A DNA stretch of 25,177 nt from Candidatus Aenigmatarchaeota archaeon (GTDB taxonomy: Archaea; Aenigmatarchaeota; Aenigmatarchaeia; CG10238-14; SCSR01). Shown piece after piece: positions 8,102 through 14,722 of this stretch; within the stretch, counting starts at the first letter, position 1; every line of letters begins with the position of its first letter. Location of the stretch: NCBI GenBank assembly GCA_030018055.1, contig JASEGN010000006.1, positions 1-25,177 of the forward strand, in the 5' to 3' direction. The position numbers and the translations under genes were made by a program. The notes under the pieces are model-generated. The model did not search any database and was not told the origin of the DNA. It saw only the letters and a program-made list of their open reading frames with translations.

Positions 8102-8175
8102 TAGAAAAGAAAAAGAATTTATTTTTATTTAAAAGGAAGAATAAAATAGGTTTTAATGAAAAAATAAATTATAAT

Positions 8176-8730
8176 TTATTCTTTTACAAATGCGCTAATC
8201 CTTTCTAGCTCATTAGAAAGCTTTTCAATGCTTCTTTTAACATCTTTCACATTACTAACTCCAGTGCAAATTATTTTCCCAGAAGTAAAAAGCAGAAATG
8301 CTACCTTAGGAGTTGTCATCCTATACACTAGACCAGGAAACTGCTCTGGCTCATACTCTGCACTCTCAAACCCATAGGCAATTTTATCTAAATTTAACCT
8401 TGCATCAAATTTAGCAGAGGCAACTATATTTTCTATCTGAACTTCATATTTCTTTGGAACTTTCACCCTGACAGATTTTACCATCCTTGCTACCTTTTTA
8501 AGAACAGTTTTCACATCCCTTATACTCCTTGCTCCAGTGCAGACAATTTTGCCAGAACCAAATATCAATGCTGCGGCTCTTGGCTTTCTGATCCTATACA
8601 CCGCACCAGGAAACTGCTCTGGCTCATACTCTACATCTTCATATTTAGATACAATCTTTTCCAAAGGAATTTCAGTTTCAAATGTGGTAGAGGCAACTAT
8701 ATTTTCTATCCTTGTATGGAATCGAACCAT
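8176..8730 (-). CDS. tbp: TATA-box-binding protein (TBP)
   Basis: A 184-residue protein made of two direct repeats (about residues 6-92 and 97-180), the saddle of TBP. Each repeat has IENIVAS, the strand YEPEQFPG-x-VYR, and the (F/T)GSGKI(V/I)CTG motif. The length is that of the archaeal core protein, with no N-terminal extension and no long acidic tail. TBP binds the TATA box and with TFB recruits RNA polymerase to promoters, including those in this window. The ATG at 8730 lies about 26 nt from a strong TATA sequence, giving a leaderless start. On the minus strand a U-rich run follows the stop (near 8155-8170), probably the terminator. Confidence 0.97.
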   Translation of the reverse strand: MVRFHTRIENIVASTTFETEIPLEKIVSKYEDVEYEPEQFPGAVYRIRKPRAAALIFGSGKIVCTGARSIRDVKTVLKKVARMVKSVRVKVPKKYEVQIENIVASAKFDARLNLDKIAYGFESAEYEPEQFPGLVYRMTTPKVAFLLFTSGKIICTGVSNVKDVKRSIEKLSNELERISAFVKE

Positions 8731-8750
8731 ATTACTTTAATTATAAAAAC

Positions 8751-8762
8751 TTATATATAAAC
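8751..8762 (-). promoter_or_regulatory. TATA box of the tbp gene
   Basis: On the minus strand GTTTATATATAA is centred about 26 nt upstream of the TBP start codon at 8730. This is the expected distance from TATA box to transcription start, so the mRNA should be leaderless and the gene may be bound by its own product. Confidence 0.6.
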
Positions 8763-8773
8763 TTTCTGTTAAT

Positions 8774-9229
8774 TTACCACATCAAAAAACTTATTTTTTC
8801 AAATCCAATCACAAATCCAATCACAAGCAATATTAAAAAAATATGGCGCAATGGAATTATAAAAATATTCTTATTTTTCAATCTACCTAAAGTAACATAA
8901 ACATTTATTATTGCTAACATTATCCATAGCTTTGAAGGAAAAAATATGATAAATTCTGATAACCTATCGCAGGATGTATCGACAACTAATCCTTTGAAAC
9001 TTTCAACCTTTTTCTTCCTAGCCAAAAAACCATCCAGCGCGTCGAGAAACAAAACAAATAATAATAAAAGTATGCCAATTAAGAGAAGACTTTTTTGTAG
9101 AGAAAAATATACAAAAATTGAAATAACTACCGATAGCCATGATACCCTATTTGGTGAAAGTTTTAAATTTTCAAGCGGGGCTAGGAGAGCATCAATTGTC
9201 TTATGACCAATATCCCTCCAATCAGCCAT
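8774..9229 (-). CDS. CDP-alcohol phosphatidyltransferase family protein
   Basis: A 151-residue membrane protein carrying the complete family signature: D63-xx-D66-G-xx-A-R-x8-G80-xxx-D84-xxx-D88. These aspartates bind the metal and the CDP-linked lipid. The segment LSPNRVSWLSV before the first membrane helix is typical. Family members transfer a phospho-lipid from a CDP-lipid to an alcohol such as glycerol phosphate, inositol phosphate or serine, here presumably in archaeal ether-lipid headgroup synthesis; the acceptor cannot be told. The protein is shorter than most members, with fewer C-terminal helices. Its start overlaps the end of the upstream gene by 49 nt, implying coupled translation. 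Confidence 0.88.
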   Translation of the reverse strand: MADWRDIGHKTIDALLAPLENLKLSPNRVSWLSVVISIFVYFSLQKSLLLIGILLLLFVLFLDALDGFLARKKKVESFKGLVVDTSCDRLSEFIIFFPSKLWIMLAIINVYVTLGRLKNKNIFIIPLRHIFLILLVIGFVIGFEKISFLMW

Positions 9230-9573
9230 ATTATCACCCCAACTAAAATCTTTTGTTTAAGCTTAAGGTTAAAATCTACAACATTTTTTAAAAATGGATA
9301 AAATGGTCTGGTCTCGCCAGAGATGAAGTCTAAGATGTAATGAGAAATTAATCCCAATGTGAAACTTGGATTTATGAAAACTGAAAGAAATATCAAAATA
9401 GATGTGAAAGGTAGCTCAGCAAATAGTGTTCTAGACCTATAGCCTTTAAATTGTTTTTTTCTATAAGTTATAAATTTATCAAAATCTGGCAAAACTGAGC
9501 CTAAAATTAACCAACCATTTAAACTTCCAAAATTTAGGATGCATGCAAAAATTATGTGGGAAATTATGTCCAT
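9181..9573 (-). CDS. Membrane-bound metal-dependent hydrolase, YdjM/DUF457-like
   Basis: A 130-residue protein with three to four hydrophobic segments and the conserved polar residues of the YdjM/DUF457 family: His6 near the N-terminus, GSVLPDFDKF with Asp30 and Asp32, and GLISHYILDF with His78 and Asp82. In this family such His and Asp residues lie near the membrane surface and are thought to bind metal; the substrate is unknown. The gene overlaps the phosphatidyltransferase by 49 nt, so the two probably act together in lipid or envelope metabolism (inference). It is divergently arranged with rnhB across about 50 nt holding the promoters of both. Confidence 0.75.
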   Translation of the reverse strand: MDIISHIIFACILNFGSLNGWLILGSVLPDFDKFITYRKKQFKGYRSRTLFAELPFTSILIFLSVFINPSFTLGLISHYILDFISGETRPFYPFLKNVVDFNLKLKQKILVGVIIWLIGGILVIRQLMLS

Positions 9574-9624
9574 ACCATTAATTATTCGTAAAAATCAAAT
9601 AATAGTATCACCAAATTAGATTAT

Positions 9625-10338
9625 ATGAAGGAGAACATACTAATCTGCGGCATAGACGAAACCTCTATTAGGCGTTGAGCAGGTCGCGGAGCTCTAATAG
9701 GTCCGATGGTCATAGCCGGAGTAACCATAGAAAAAAATAAAGAGAAAAAACTAAAGTTAATTGGAGTAAAAGATTCGAAGGAGCTATCTTCTCGTAAAAG
9801 AGAAGAATTAGCTCAACTTATAGAAGGGTTAGCGAAAAACATAGTTATCTTAAGAGTTCAACCTTGCAAAATAGATAGCTACAGAGCAAAAGGAATAAAT
9901 CTTGATAAAATTGAGGCTATGAAGATGGCACAGGTAATCGATATGTGTGGAGCTGAAGTAGTTTATGTGGATTCCCTTGAACAAAATCCTAAAAAATTTG
10001 AGGGGCTTATTAGGAGTTTTTTAAAGCAAGATAATGTTAAGCTGGTTGTTGAAAATTATTTGGATGAAAAAATTCCTGTAGTAGGTGCAGCTTCAATTAT
10101 AGCTAAAACAGAAAGAGATGCAATAATAGAGGAGATAAAAAAGAAAGTTAATTATAATTTTGGAGTGGGCTACAGCCATGACTTTAGAACCATAGAATTT
10201 GTAAAAAAATTGATAAAAGAGACTAAGGGCAAGCTTCCACCTTATGTTAGAAGATCTTGGATTACAGTTGAATTGCTTAAAGAGGAGGCTTGGCAAAAAA
10301 AGCTAAAGGATTTCATCTTTGGAAAAGTGAAAAAATGA
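9625..10338 (+). CDS. rnhB: Ribonuclease HII, reading frame interrupted by an 18-nt intron-like insertion
   Basis: RNase HII removes RNA primers and single ribonucleotides from DNA. Exon 1 (9625-9660) encodes MKENILICGIDE; exon 2 (9679-10338) resumes with AGRGALIGPMVIAGV and runs 219 codons to the TGA. Together they give the invariant GIDEAGRG motif with its catalytic Asp and Glu, a 231-residue protein of normal archaeal length. Other hallmarks are VVYVDSLEQNP (catalytic Asp), GAASIIAKTERD, and GVGYSHDFRT followed by LPPYVRRSWITVE. Between the exons lie 18 nt ending in an in-frame TGA. Without its removal only a product starting at the ATG at 9706 could be made, lacking the catalytic motif. 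The rest of the gene is intact, which argues against a decayed pseudogene. The stop overlaps the next ATG. Confidence 0.88.
9661..9678 (+). other. Candidate 18-nt bulge-helix-bulge mRNA intron in rnhB
   Basis: The insertion ACCTCTATTAGGCGTTGA separates GAC-GAA (DE) from GCA-GGT (AG). The folding is as follows. Exon GACG (9655-9658) pairs with intron CGTT (9673-9676), with one G-U pair. The 5' bulge is AA|A (9659-9661) and the 3' bulge is GA|G (9677-9679). Intron CCT (9662-9664) pairs with AGG (9670-9672) around a 5-nt loop. Outside, exon bases 9645-9651 can pair with 9683-9689 (7 bp, two wobble) across a 3x3 internal loop. Two 3-nt bulges around a 4-bp helix are what archaeal splicing endonuclease recognises, and cutting after the second base of each bulge leaves exactly the in-frame motif. 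The boundary could be read one base earlier with the same product. Confidence 0.75.
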
Positions 10339-10568
10339 AAGCTGAACAAACTATTGCACTCATATTTTTAATCGGTGGAATTATCGCTGGTATAATTTCA
10401 AATTATCTAAACTTTTTTCTAGCGATAGCAATTTCAATTATTATATATATAATATTTTTAACCCTTGCCTTTAAAAGAATTGAAAAGAACAAAAAATTGG
10501 TAAATGAAAGCTATGTAACTTTTATTTTAATTTGGATTTTAGTATGGATCACGTTAAACAGCCTTTAG
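10335..10568 (+). CDS. Small membrane protein of unknown function
   Basis: The frame is open further upstream, but the ATG at 10335 overlaps the rnhB stop as ATGA, which suits translational coupling and gives 77 residues. The protein is very hydrophobic, with three likely membrane helices (about residues 5-27, 28-48 and 58-75) and a short basic loop KRIEKNKK between the second and third. No family is recognised. It sits between rnhB and the AspRS gene, with only 7 nt before the latter, so it is probably a passenger in the same operon. Confidence 0.65.
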   Translation: MKAEQTIALIFLIGGIIAGIISNYLNFFLAIAISIIIYIIFLTLAFKRIEKNKKLVNESYVTFILIWILVWITLNSL

Positions 10569-10575
10569 TGATAAC

Positions 10576-11895
10576 TTGATAAAAAGAACCCATTACACAA
10601 ATGAACTAAAAAAAGCTATTGGTAAAGATATTAAAATAGTAGGTTGGGTTCATGATTCTAGAGTACTTGGTGGAATAAACTTCCTTTTACTGAGGGATAA
10701 CAAGGGAATAGTTCAAATAACGGCACCAAAAGCAAAGGTCTCTAGCGATGTTCTAAAAATTTGTCAAAAACTACATCAAGAAGATGTTATAGCCGTTAAA
10801 GGAAAAGTTGTTAAAAGCAAGATTGCAAAAACTGGGATAGAGATAATTCCATCTAAAATAGAAGTCATCAGCCAAGCTCATGTACCATTACCTTTAGATC
10901 CACGAGGAGTAACAAAAGCTAATCTAGACACTCGTTTGGAATGGCGTGTATTAGATTTAAGAGTTCCAGAAAATTTGGCAATATTTAAAATCCAAGCAAA
11001 AATCGCAGAATGGTTCGAAGAATATTTAAGAAAAGAAGGTTATCTCCAAGTTTTCACCCCTTGTTTGATAGGCGGTATTTCAGAGGGAGGAGCAGATGTA
11101 TTTCCTGTAGTCTATTTTGAAAAGCAAGCATTTTTAAGGCAAGACCCTCAATTGCATAGAGAGCTTTTAATCCTGGCTGGATTCGATAAAATATTTGATT
11201 TAGGGCCAAGTTGGAGAGCAGAACTAAGCCATACTCCCAGGCATTTATGTGAACATAGAGGGTGTGCTGTAGAACTAGCTTTTATAAAAGATGAAACCGA
11301 TACCATGCGAGTAGAAGAAGAGCTTATAATTTATGCATTAAAAAAAGTTAAGAAAGAATGTGAGGAAGAACTTAAGTTACTTGGTAAAGAAATTAAAATT
11401 CCCAGAACACCATTTCCAGAATTAAGGTTTCCGAAAATTTACGAAGTGCTTGAAAAAGAATTTGACAAAAAAATACCCTACGGAGAAGATTATGATAGAG
11501 AGTCAGAGAAATTGTTAGGAGAATATGTAAAAAGAAAATATAAAAGTGACTTTTTCTTTGTTAATAGATTTCCTTTCAAAGCAAAACCTTTCTATGTCAT
11601 GCGAGTAGATGAAGATCCAAGGTGGGCAAGAAGTGTAGATTTGATTTTTAAGGGCGTAGAGCAATCATCTGGTGGACAGAGAGAACATCGTTACGAAAAA
11701 ATAATCCAACAATTAAAAGAAAAGCAAATGAATGTTGAATCAATGAGATGGTTCACTGAACATTTTAAGTATGGTACTATTTCTATGGGTGGATTTAATC
11801 TTGGTATTGAAAGATTTACAATGCAACTTCTAGATGTATCAAATATTAGAGAAGCTGTCTTATTCCCAAGAACACCTGAAAGAATGTTACCTTAA
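10576..11895 (+). CDS. aspS: Aspartyl-tRNA synthetase, archaeal type
   Basis: A 439-residue class IIb synthetase. The N-terminal OB-fold anticodon domain (about 1-105) has GWVHDSRVLGGINFLLLRD and GIVQIT. The linker PLPLDP leads to the catalytic domain: motif 1 near residues 145-160, motif 2 with the W-R-A-E variant of F-R-A-E and RHLCEH, and motif 3 GGFNLGIERF near the C-terminus, after SSGGQREHR. It attaches Asp to tRNA. At the two positions known to govern tRNA discrimination in the Thermococcus enzyme (Trp26, Lys85) this protein has His26, the non-discriminating type, and Lys85, the discriminating type. Whether it also charges tRNA-Asn is therefore open. The start is a TTG just after the upstream stop; no ATG or GTG in frame fits the conserved N-terminus better. 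Confidence 0.92.
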   Translation: MIKRTHYTNELKKAIGKDIKIVGWVHDSRVLGGINFLLLRDNKGIVQITAPKAKVSSDVLKICQKLHQEDVIAVKGKVVKSKIAKTGIEIIPSKIEVISQAHVPLPLDPRGVTKANLDTRLEWRVLDLRVPENLAIFKIQAKIAEWFEEYLRKEGYLQVFTPCLIGGISEGGADVFPVVYFEKQAFLRQDPQLHRELLILAGFDKIFDLGPSWRAELSHTPRHLCEHRGCAVELAFIKDETDTMRVEEELIIYALKKVKKECEEELKLLGKEIKIPRTPFPELRFPKIYEVLEKEFDKKIPYGEDYDRESEKLLGEYVKRKYKSDFFFVNRFPFKAKPFYVMRVDEDPRWARSVDLIFKGVEQSSGGQREHRYEKIIQQLKEKQMNVESMRWFTEHFKYGTISMGGFNLGIERFTMQLLDVSNIREAVLFPRTPERMLP

Positions 11896-11941
11896 TTCAA
11901 ATCTTGTAATGATGCTTTCAAGAGATATGAGTAAGAGTTCT

Positions 11942-12298
11942 CTAAATTTCTAAAATCCTTTTTAATTTTTTTGAGATTTTTTCTGAAGCAAATCCCAAAA
12001 CTTTTGATATGGTGTAAATTCTAATTCCGGCAAAGATGAAGTACAATGTAGCTATGTAAAGAAAGATTCCCTTCAAAATTTGGAAAAAACCTTCACTTAA
12101 CATAAAAATATCGATAAGAGATTGTGTGACCAAAAATGAATATAGAAACATACATCCACAAAGCAACAATTCTGCAAAACTTCTTACGTCACCCTTTAAA
12201 AATTTCCTACTCGCAATTGTAAGTATAATCACTGTAATGAAACCTCCAATCACTCCAGTTAAAATCAAAAAATTTGTGATGAAAAGTATGGATACCAT
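11942..12298 (-). CDS. Small membrane protein paired with a KaiC-like protein
   Basis: A 118-residue protein with about three to four hydrophobic segments (near residues 2-27, 41-65 and 70-95) and a basic, likely cytoplasmic C-terminal tail, SKVLGFASEKISKKLKRILEI. No family is recognised. Its start codon overlaps the last base of the upstream KaiC-like gene, so the two are translationally coupled and are likely to form a membrane-associated pair. A signalling role, with the KaiC-like protein docking on the tail, is an inference from this coupling only. Confidence 0.7.
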   Translation of the reverse strand: MVSILFITNFLILTGVIGGFITVIILTIASRKFLKGDVRSFAELLLCGCMFLYSFLVTQSLIDIFMLSEGFFQILKGIFLYIATLYFIFAGIRIYTISKVLGFASEKISKKLKRILEI

Positions 12299-12912
12299 TA
12301 TATTTTCACCTCAACTATGGCATCACATAGCTCATGTAATGCTGTAAATAAGTCTTCCCTTACAATCTTCTCCATAACCATTATTATACCTATTAAGCCA
12401 AATAGCTTTACTCTTGTTGTTAAAAAATGTATAAACTTTATGACAGTAGATTCATCATTGTACAATAAAAGCATAGACAAGGAATCCACAAATATGAATT
12501 TGTTTTGAGGACTTTTTATTTCAGCTAGAGCCTGAGAGAGTGCTACGCCAAGTTCAGTCAAATTCGATGGTGAGGTGAGGTATAAGCAACTTTCAGTCAT
12601 TTCCATACCTGGTTTTCCTAGAACAATCCCTTTTGGTGCCAAGTACATTCTAGTCACACAATCTATAAAAAAAACTCGAGTAGTATCAATACCTGCTTTT
12701 TCCATAAGTTCAGCAATCACAGCATGAGGCCTACCGGTGGTTATATATATCCCTGAAAATTTGTTTAACATGATTATAGTTTTGACTATTTCCATGCCTG
12801 CCTTTTGATAATCCTTAGCTTCAACAATAAATAGCACAACTTTGTTTGGTGGAAATTTTTTAAGAAATCCTCTTAATTCCTCCTTACCCTTTATAATTTC
12901 TTCACTTACCAT
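12298..12912 (-). CDS. KaiC/RecA-like protein lacking a P-loop
   Basis: A 204-residue protein with the strand and helix order of a KaiC/RecA core but no Walker A. The N-terminal strand VVLFIVEAKDYQKAG stands where G-x4-GKT is expected. The second strand GIYITTGRPHAVIAELMEKAGID resembles the KaiC strand followed by PxxxxxxMxxxGxD, FFIDCVTRM is the third strand, and KFIFVDSLSMLLLY is a Walker-B-like strand. The protein probably cannot hydrolyse ATP and may act as a scaffold or sensor. It lies between a SWIM-finger gene (11-nt overlap) and a membrane protein gene (1-nt overlap). Degenerate KaiC proteins of this kind occur in archaeal signalling loci; the partner may be one of the KaiC-like ATPases encoded 2 kb away. 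Confidence 0.75.
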   Translation of the reverse strand: MVSEEIIKGKEELRGFLKKFPPNKVVLFIVEAKDYQKAGMEIVKTIIMLNKFSGIYITTGRPHAVIAELMEKAGIDTTRVFFIDCVTRMYLAPKGIVLGKPGMEMTESCLYLTSPSNLTELGVALSQALAEIKSPQNKFIFVDSLSMLLLYNDESTVIKFIHFLTTRVKLFGLIGIIMVMEKIVREDLFTALHELCDAIVEVKI

Positions 12913-13159
12913 AAATATTTTTACGACTTAGGTTAAGATATAATTTACACGCAAGTATGTGGCTACATGGTTTTTGTTTTAAAGAGAAAAATTGACAATC
13001 ACAACTCCAACTTTTTTCTTTCTTATCAAATATCACTGAATGTAAGTCCTTGCTAAGAACTGTAAAATGTATTCTTTGTGGGGTTTCAATTTCTTTTAAG
13101 ATTTTACCATTCTTTACGAAGTTTTTACTCTTTTGTTTTACAATTTCTGAAATTCTCAT
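12902..13159 (-). CDS. SWIM zinc-finger protein
   Basis: An 85-residue basic protein with a SWIM finger at its C-terminus: C53-x-C55-x9-C65-x-H67, framed by SWSCDCQFF and PCSHILACKLYL. SWIM domains bind DNA or proteins and in archaea often occur as short single-domain proteins of unknown role. The N-terminal half (IVKQKSKNFVKNGKI, then a predicted strand pair) matches the usual region before the finger. It overlaps the next gene downstream by 11 nt and heads this minus-strand operon, divergent from the Dph2 gene. Confidence 0.85.
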   Translation of the reverse strand: MRISEIVKQKSKNFVKNGKILKEIETPQRIHFTVLSKDLHSVIFDKKEKSWSCDCQFFSLKQKPCSHILACKLYLNLSRKNIYGK

Positions 13160-13185
13160 CTAATCAATTTTTATTCTACAAATTC

Positions 13186-13195
13186 TTATTTTTAA
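13186..13195 (+). promoter_or_regulatory. TATA-like box of dph2
   Basis: TTATTTTTAA is centred about 24 nt upstream of the Dph2 ATG at 13214, consistent with a leaderless transcript in the 54-bp divergent gap. Confidence 0.45.
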
Positions 13196-13213
13196 GTTGG
13201 AATAAACTAAAGT

Positions 13214-14122
13214 ATGGAAAAGGCCATCCAAGAGCTGAAGAAACTTAAAGCAAGAAAAATTTTCGTTCAGTTTGGAGAAGGGTTAAAACTAAGGATTCAA
13301 GATATTACTAGGCAGTTAGAGAGAGAAGGATTTGATGTTGTTCTATGTTGCGAAGTGTGCTTTGGTGCATGCGACATACGTGAGGCTGAAGCAGAAGCTT
13401 TAGGATGCGATGCTATTCTTCATGTAGGCCATGAAAAATTTTTGGAAAAAACTAAATTGCCAGTTGTTTACTGGGAATATTTTTTAAAAGCAAACCCATG
13501 TCCAATATTAGACAAAGAATTTGATAAACTCAAAAATTATGAAAATATTGGGTTAATTACAAGCATTCAATTTGTTAAAACAATTCCTTTGATTAAAAAC
13601 TATCTTGAAACTAAAGGTAAAAAAGTTTTTGTTTACAAAGCTTTACAGTACCCTGGCCAGGTGCTTGGCTGTGATTTAAGGGCTGCTAAAGCTATAGAGA
13701 AAAAAGTTGATTGTTTTCTCTGCATTTCAGCTGGAAAATTCTATGCTCTTGGAGTTATTTTTGAGGTTGAGAAGCCAGTTCTATGCTTAGATTTGGAGAG
13801 AAAAGAGATTTATGATTTAGCTGAGCTAAAGAAAAAAATTCAAAAAATTAAAGCTTGGAATAGAGCACAATTTAATGAGGCAAAAAGAATTGGTTTACTA
13901 ATTAGCTGGAAAAAAGGTCAAGTTAAACTACCATATGATTTAAAGAAAAGATTAGAAAATGCTGGAAAGGAAGTGTACTTACTTGCCATGGATGAGATCA
14001 CACCGGAAAAATTGGAGGGGTTAAAATTAGATTTCCTAATAGCTTATGCTTGCCCTAGAATCGGTGTCGATGATTTAGAAAGATTTACTATACCATTGCT
14101 CAATGTTGAAGATATTATCTGA
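13214..14122 (+). CDS. dph2: Dph2, 2-(3-amino-3-carboxypropyl)histidine synthase
   Basis: A 302-residue protein that carries out the first step of diphthamide synthesis, moving the 3-amino-3-carboxypropyl group of S-adenosylmethionine onto a histidine of elongation factor 2. It is a non-canonical radical-SAM enzyme whose 4Fe-4S cluster is held by one Cys from each of three domains. All three are present: Cys53 (CFGACDI), Cys153 (QVLGCDLRAA) and Cys280 (AYACPRIG). Other family segments are IFVQFGEGL near the N-terminus and ISAGKFYALGV. The length is slightly below that of other archaeal Dph2 proteins. The gene ends tail-to-tail with the small zinc-ribbon gene, overlapping it by 8 nt. Confidence 0.93.
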   Translation: MEKAIQELKKLKARKIFVQFGEGLKLRIQDITRQLEREGFDVVLCCEVCFGACDIREAEAEALGCDAILHVGHEKFLEKTKLPVVYWEYFLKANPCPILDKEFDKLKNYENIGLITSIQFVKTIPLIKNYLETKGKKVFVYKALQYPGQVLGCDLRAAKAIEKKVDCFLCISAGKFYALGVIFEVEKPVLCLDLERKEIYDLAELKKKIQKIKAWNRAQFNEAKRIGLLISWKKGQVKLPYDLKKRLENAGKEVYLLAMDEITPEKLEGLKLDFLIAYACPRIGVDDLERFTIPLLNVEDII

Positions 14123-14231
14123 AAGATTTTTCAATCCTCTTCTCTACTTTTTTAGAATGATACTCGCACTCTAAACAAACCCATTCTCCAAGAACAAACT
14201 TTAAGTTAGCACCACAATTCGGGCACTTCAT
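14115..14231 (-). CDS. 38-residue zinc-ribbon protein
   Basis: A short frame from ATG 14231 to TAA 14115-14117 encodes a protein starting MKCPNCG and with CLEC later: C3-x2-C6-x12-C19-x2-C22, a complete treble of knuckles for one zinc. It ends in a basic tail, KKVEKRIEKSF. The start lies 9 nt downstream of the archease stop with only a weak Shine-Dalgarno, so it is probably translated from the same mRNA. The 3' end overlaps the end of the Dph2 gene on the other strand. Small single zinc ribbons are common in archaea and are often nucleic-acid or protein adaptors. A link to RNA ligation through archease is an inference from position only. Confidence 0.75.
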   Translation of the reverse strand: MKCPNCGANLKFVLGEWVCLECEYHSKKVEKRIEKSFR

Positions 14232-14240
14232 ATAGCTCAA

Positions 14241-14660
14241 CTAAATATCTAAAATGACCTGTGCTTCCCATTGTTTATTTTTCTTAATTTTCATCCTATG
14301 GTATGTTGCAGCCTTCACATGTGTTTTAGTCTCATGCTTCTCAGGGTTAATTTCCTCACCTTCACAAATACCTTTCAAACTGAAATTCTTTTCATCAATT
14401 TTAACATCAAACTTAGAAAAAGCAAGATTATCACTATCCACATAGATTAATAACTCATTTAACCAATTGAACATTAAGGAAAGTAAATCATTTCCTCGCA
14501 CTTCAATTTCTCTTTTAATCTTTGGTATAATTTGCTTAGTATTTACCATAACCTCAAACATAGCTAGAGCAGCATTTGCAAAAATTTCATTTAAATTTTT
14601 ACCATAAGCAACGAATGCGACATCGGCAGTAGTTATATCTATAAATTTAAACTTTTTCAT
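14241..14660 (-). CDS. Archease, activator of RtcB RNA ligase
   Basis: A 139-residue protein with the archease layout: an N-terminal TTADVAFVAYGKNLNEIFANAALAMFEVM segment (here T-T-A-D instead of the common H-T-A-D, with the metal-site Asp13 kept), a central LLxxWLNELLIYVDSD segment, and a C-terminal GEEINPEKHETKTHVKAATYHRMKI segment ending in a short strand with terminal Asp-Ile. Archease helps load GTP onto RtcB and speeds tRNA and other RNA ligation after cleavage by the splicing endonuclease. This matters here because the rnhB gene in the same window appears to need such splicing. It is transcribed divergently from the KaiC operon, with the 38-residue zinc-ribbon gene downstream. Confidence 0.92.
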   Translation of the reverse strand: MKKFKFIDITTADVAFVAYGKNLNEIFANAALAMFEVMVNTKQIIPKIKREIEVRGNDLLSLMFNWLNELLIYVDSDNLAFSKFDVKIDEKNFSLKGICEGEEINPEKHETKTHVKAATYHRMKIKKNKQWEAQVILDI

Positions 14661-14690
14661 ACTTCTTTTTAAATTTTTAACAAATTAAAA

Positions 14691-14701
14691 ACTTTTAAAA
14701 C
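14691..14701 (+). promoter_or_regulatory. TATA-like box of the KaiC/GTPase operon
   Basis: ACTTTTAAAAC is centred about 27 nt before the ATG at 14723. It is the most likely promoter for the run of genes up to fae, since all following gaps are short or overlapping. Confidence 0.45.
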
Positions 14702-14722
14702 AAAGGAAAATAAATATTTTTT

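Noticed and set aside
9676..9678. In-frame TGA in rnhB read as selenocysteine, or the gene as a pseudogene
   Set aside because: The TGA is part of six extra codons absent from the family motif; no selenocysteine position exists in RNase HII, and the remaining 219 codons are intact. Splicing explains both the stop and the insertion.
10290..10334. Fifteen-residue extension of the small membrane protein
   Set aside because: It overlaps rnhB by 49 nt with a Lys-rich start; the ATGA overlap at 10335 is a typical coupled start.
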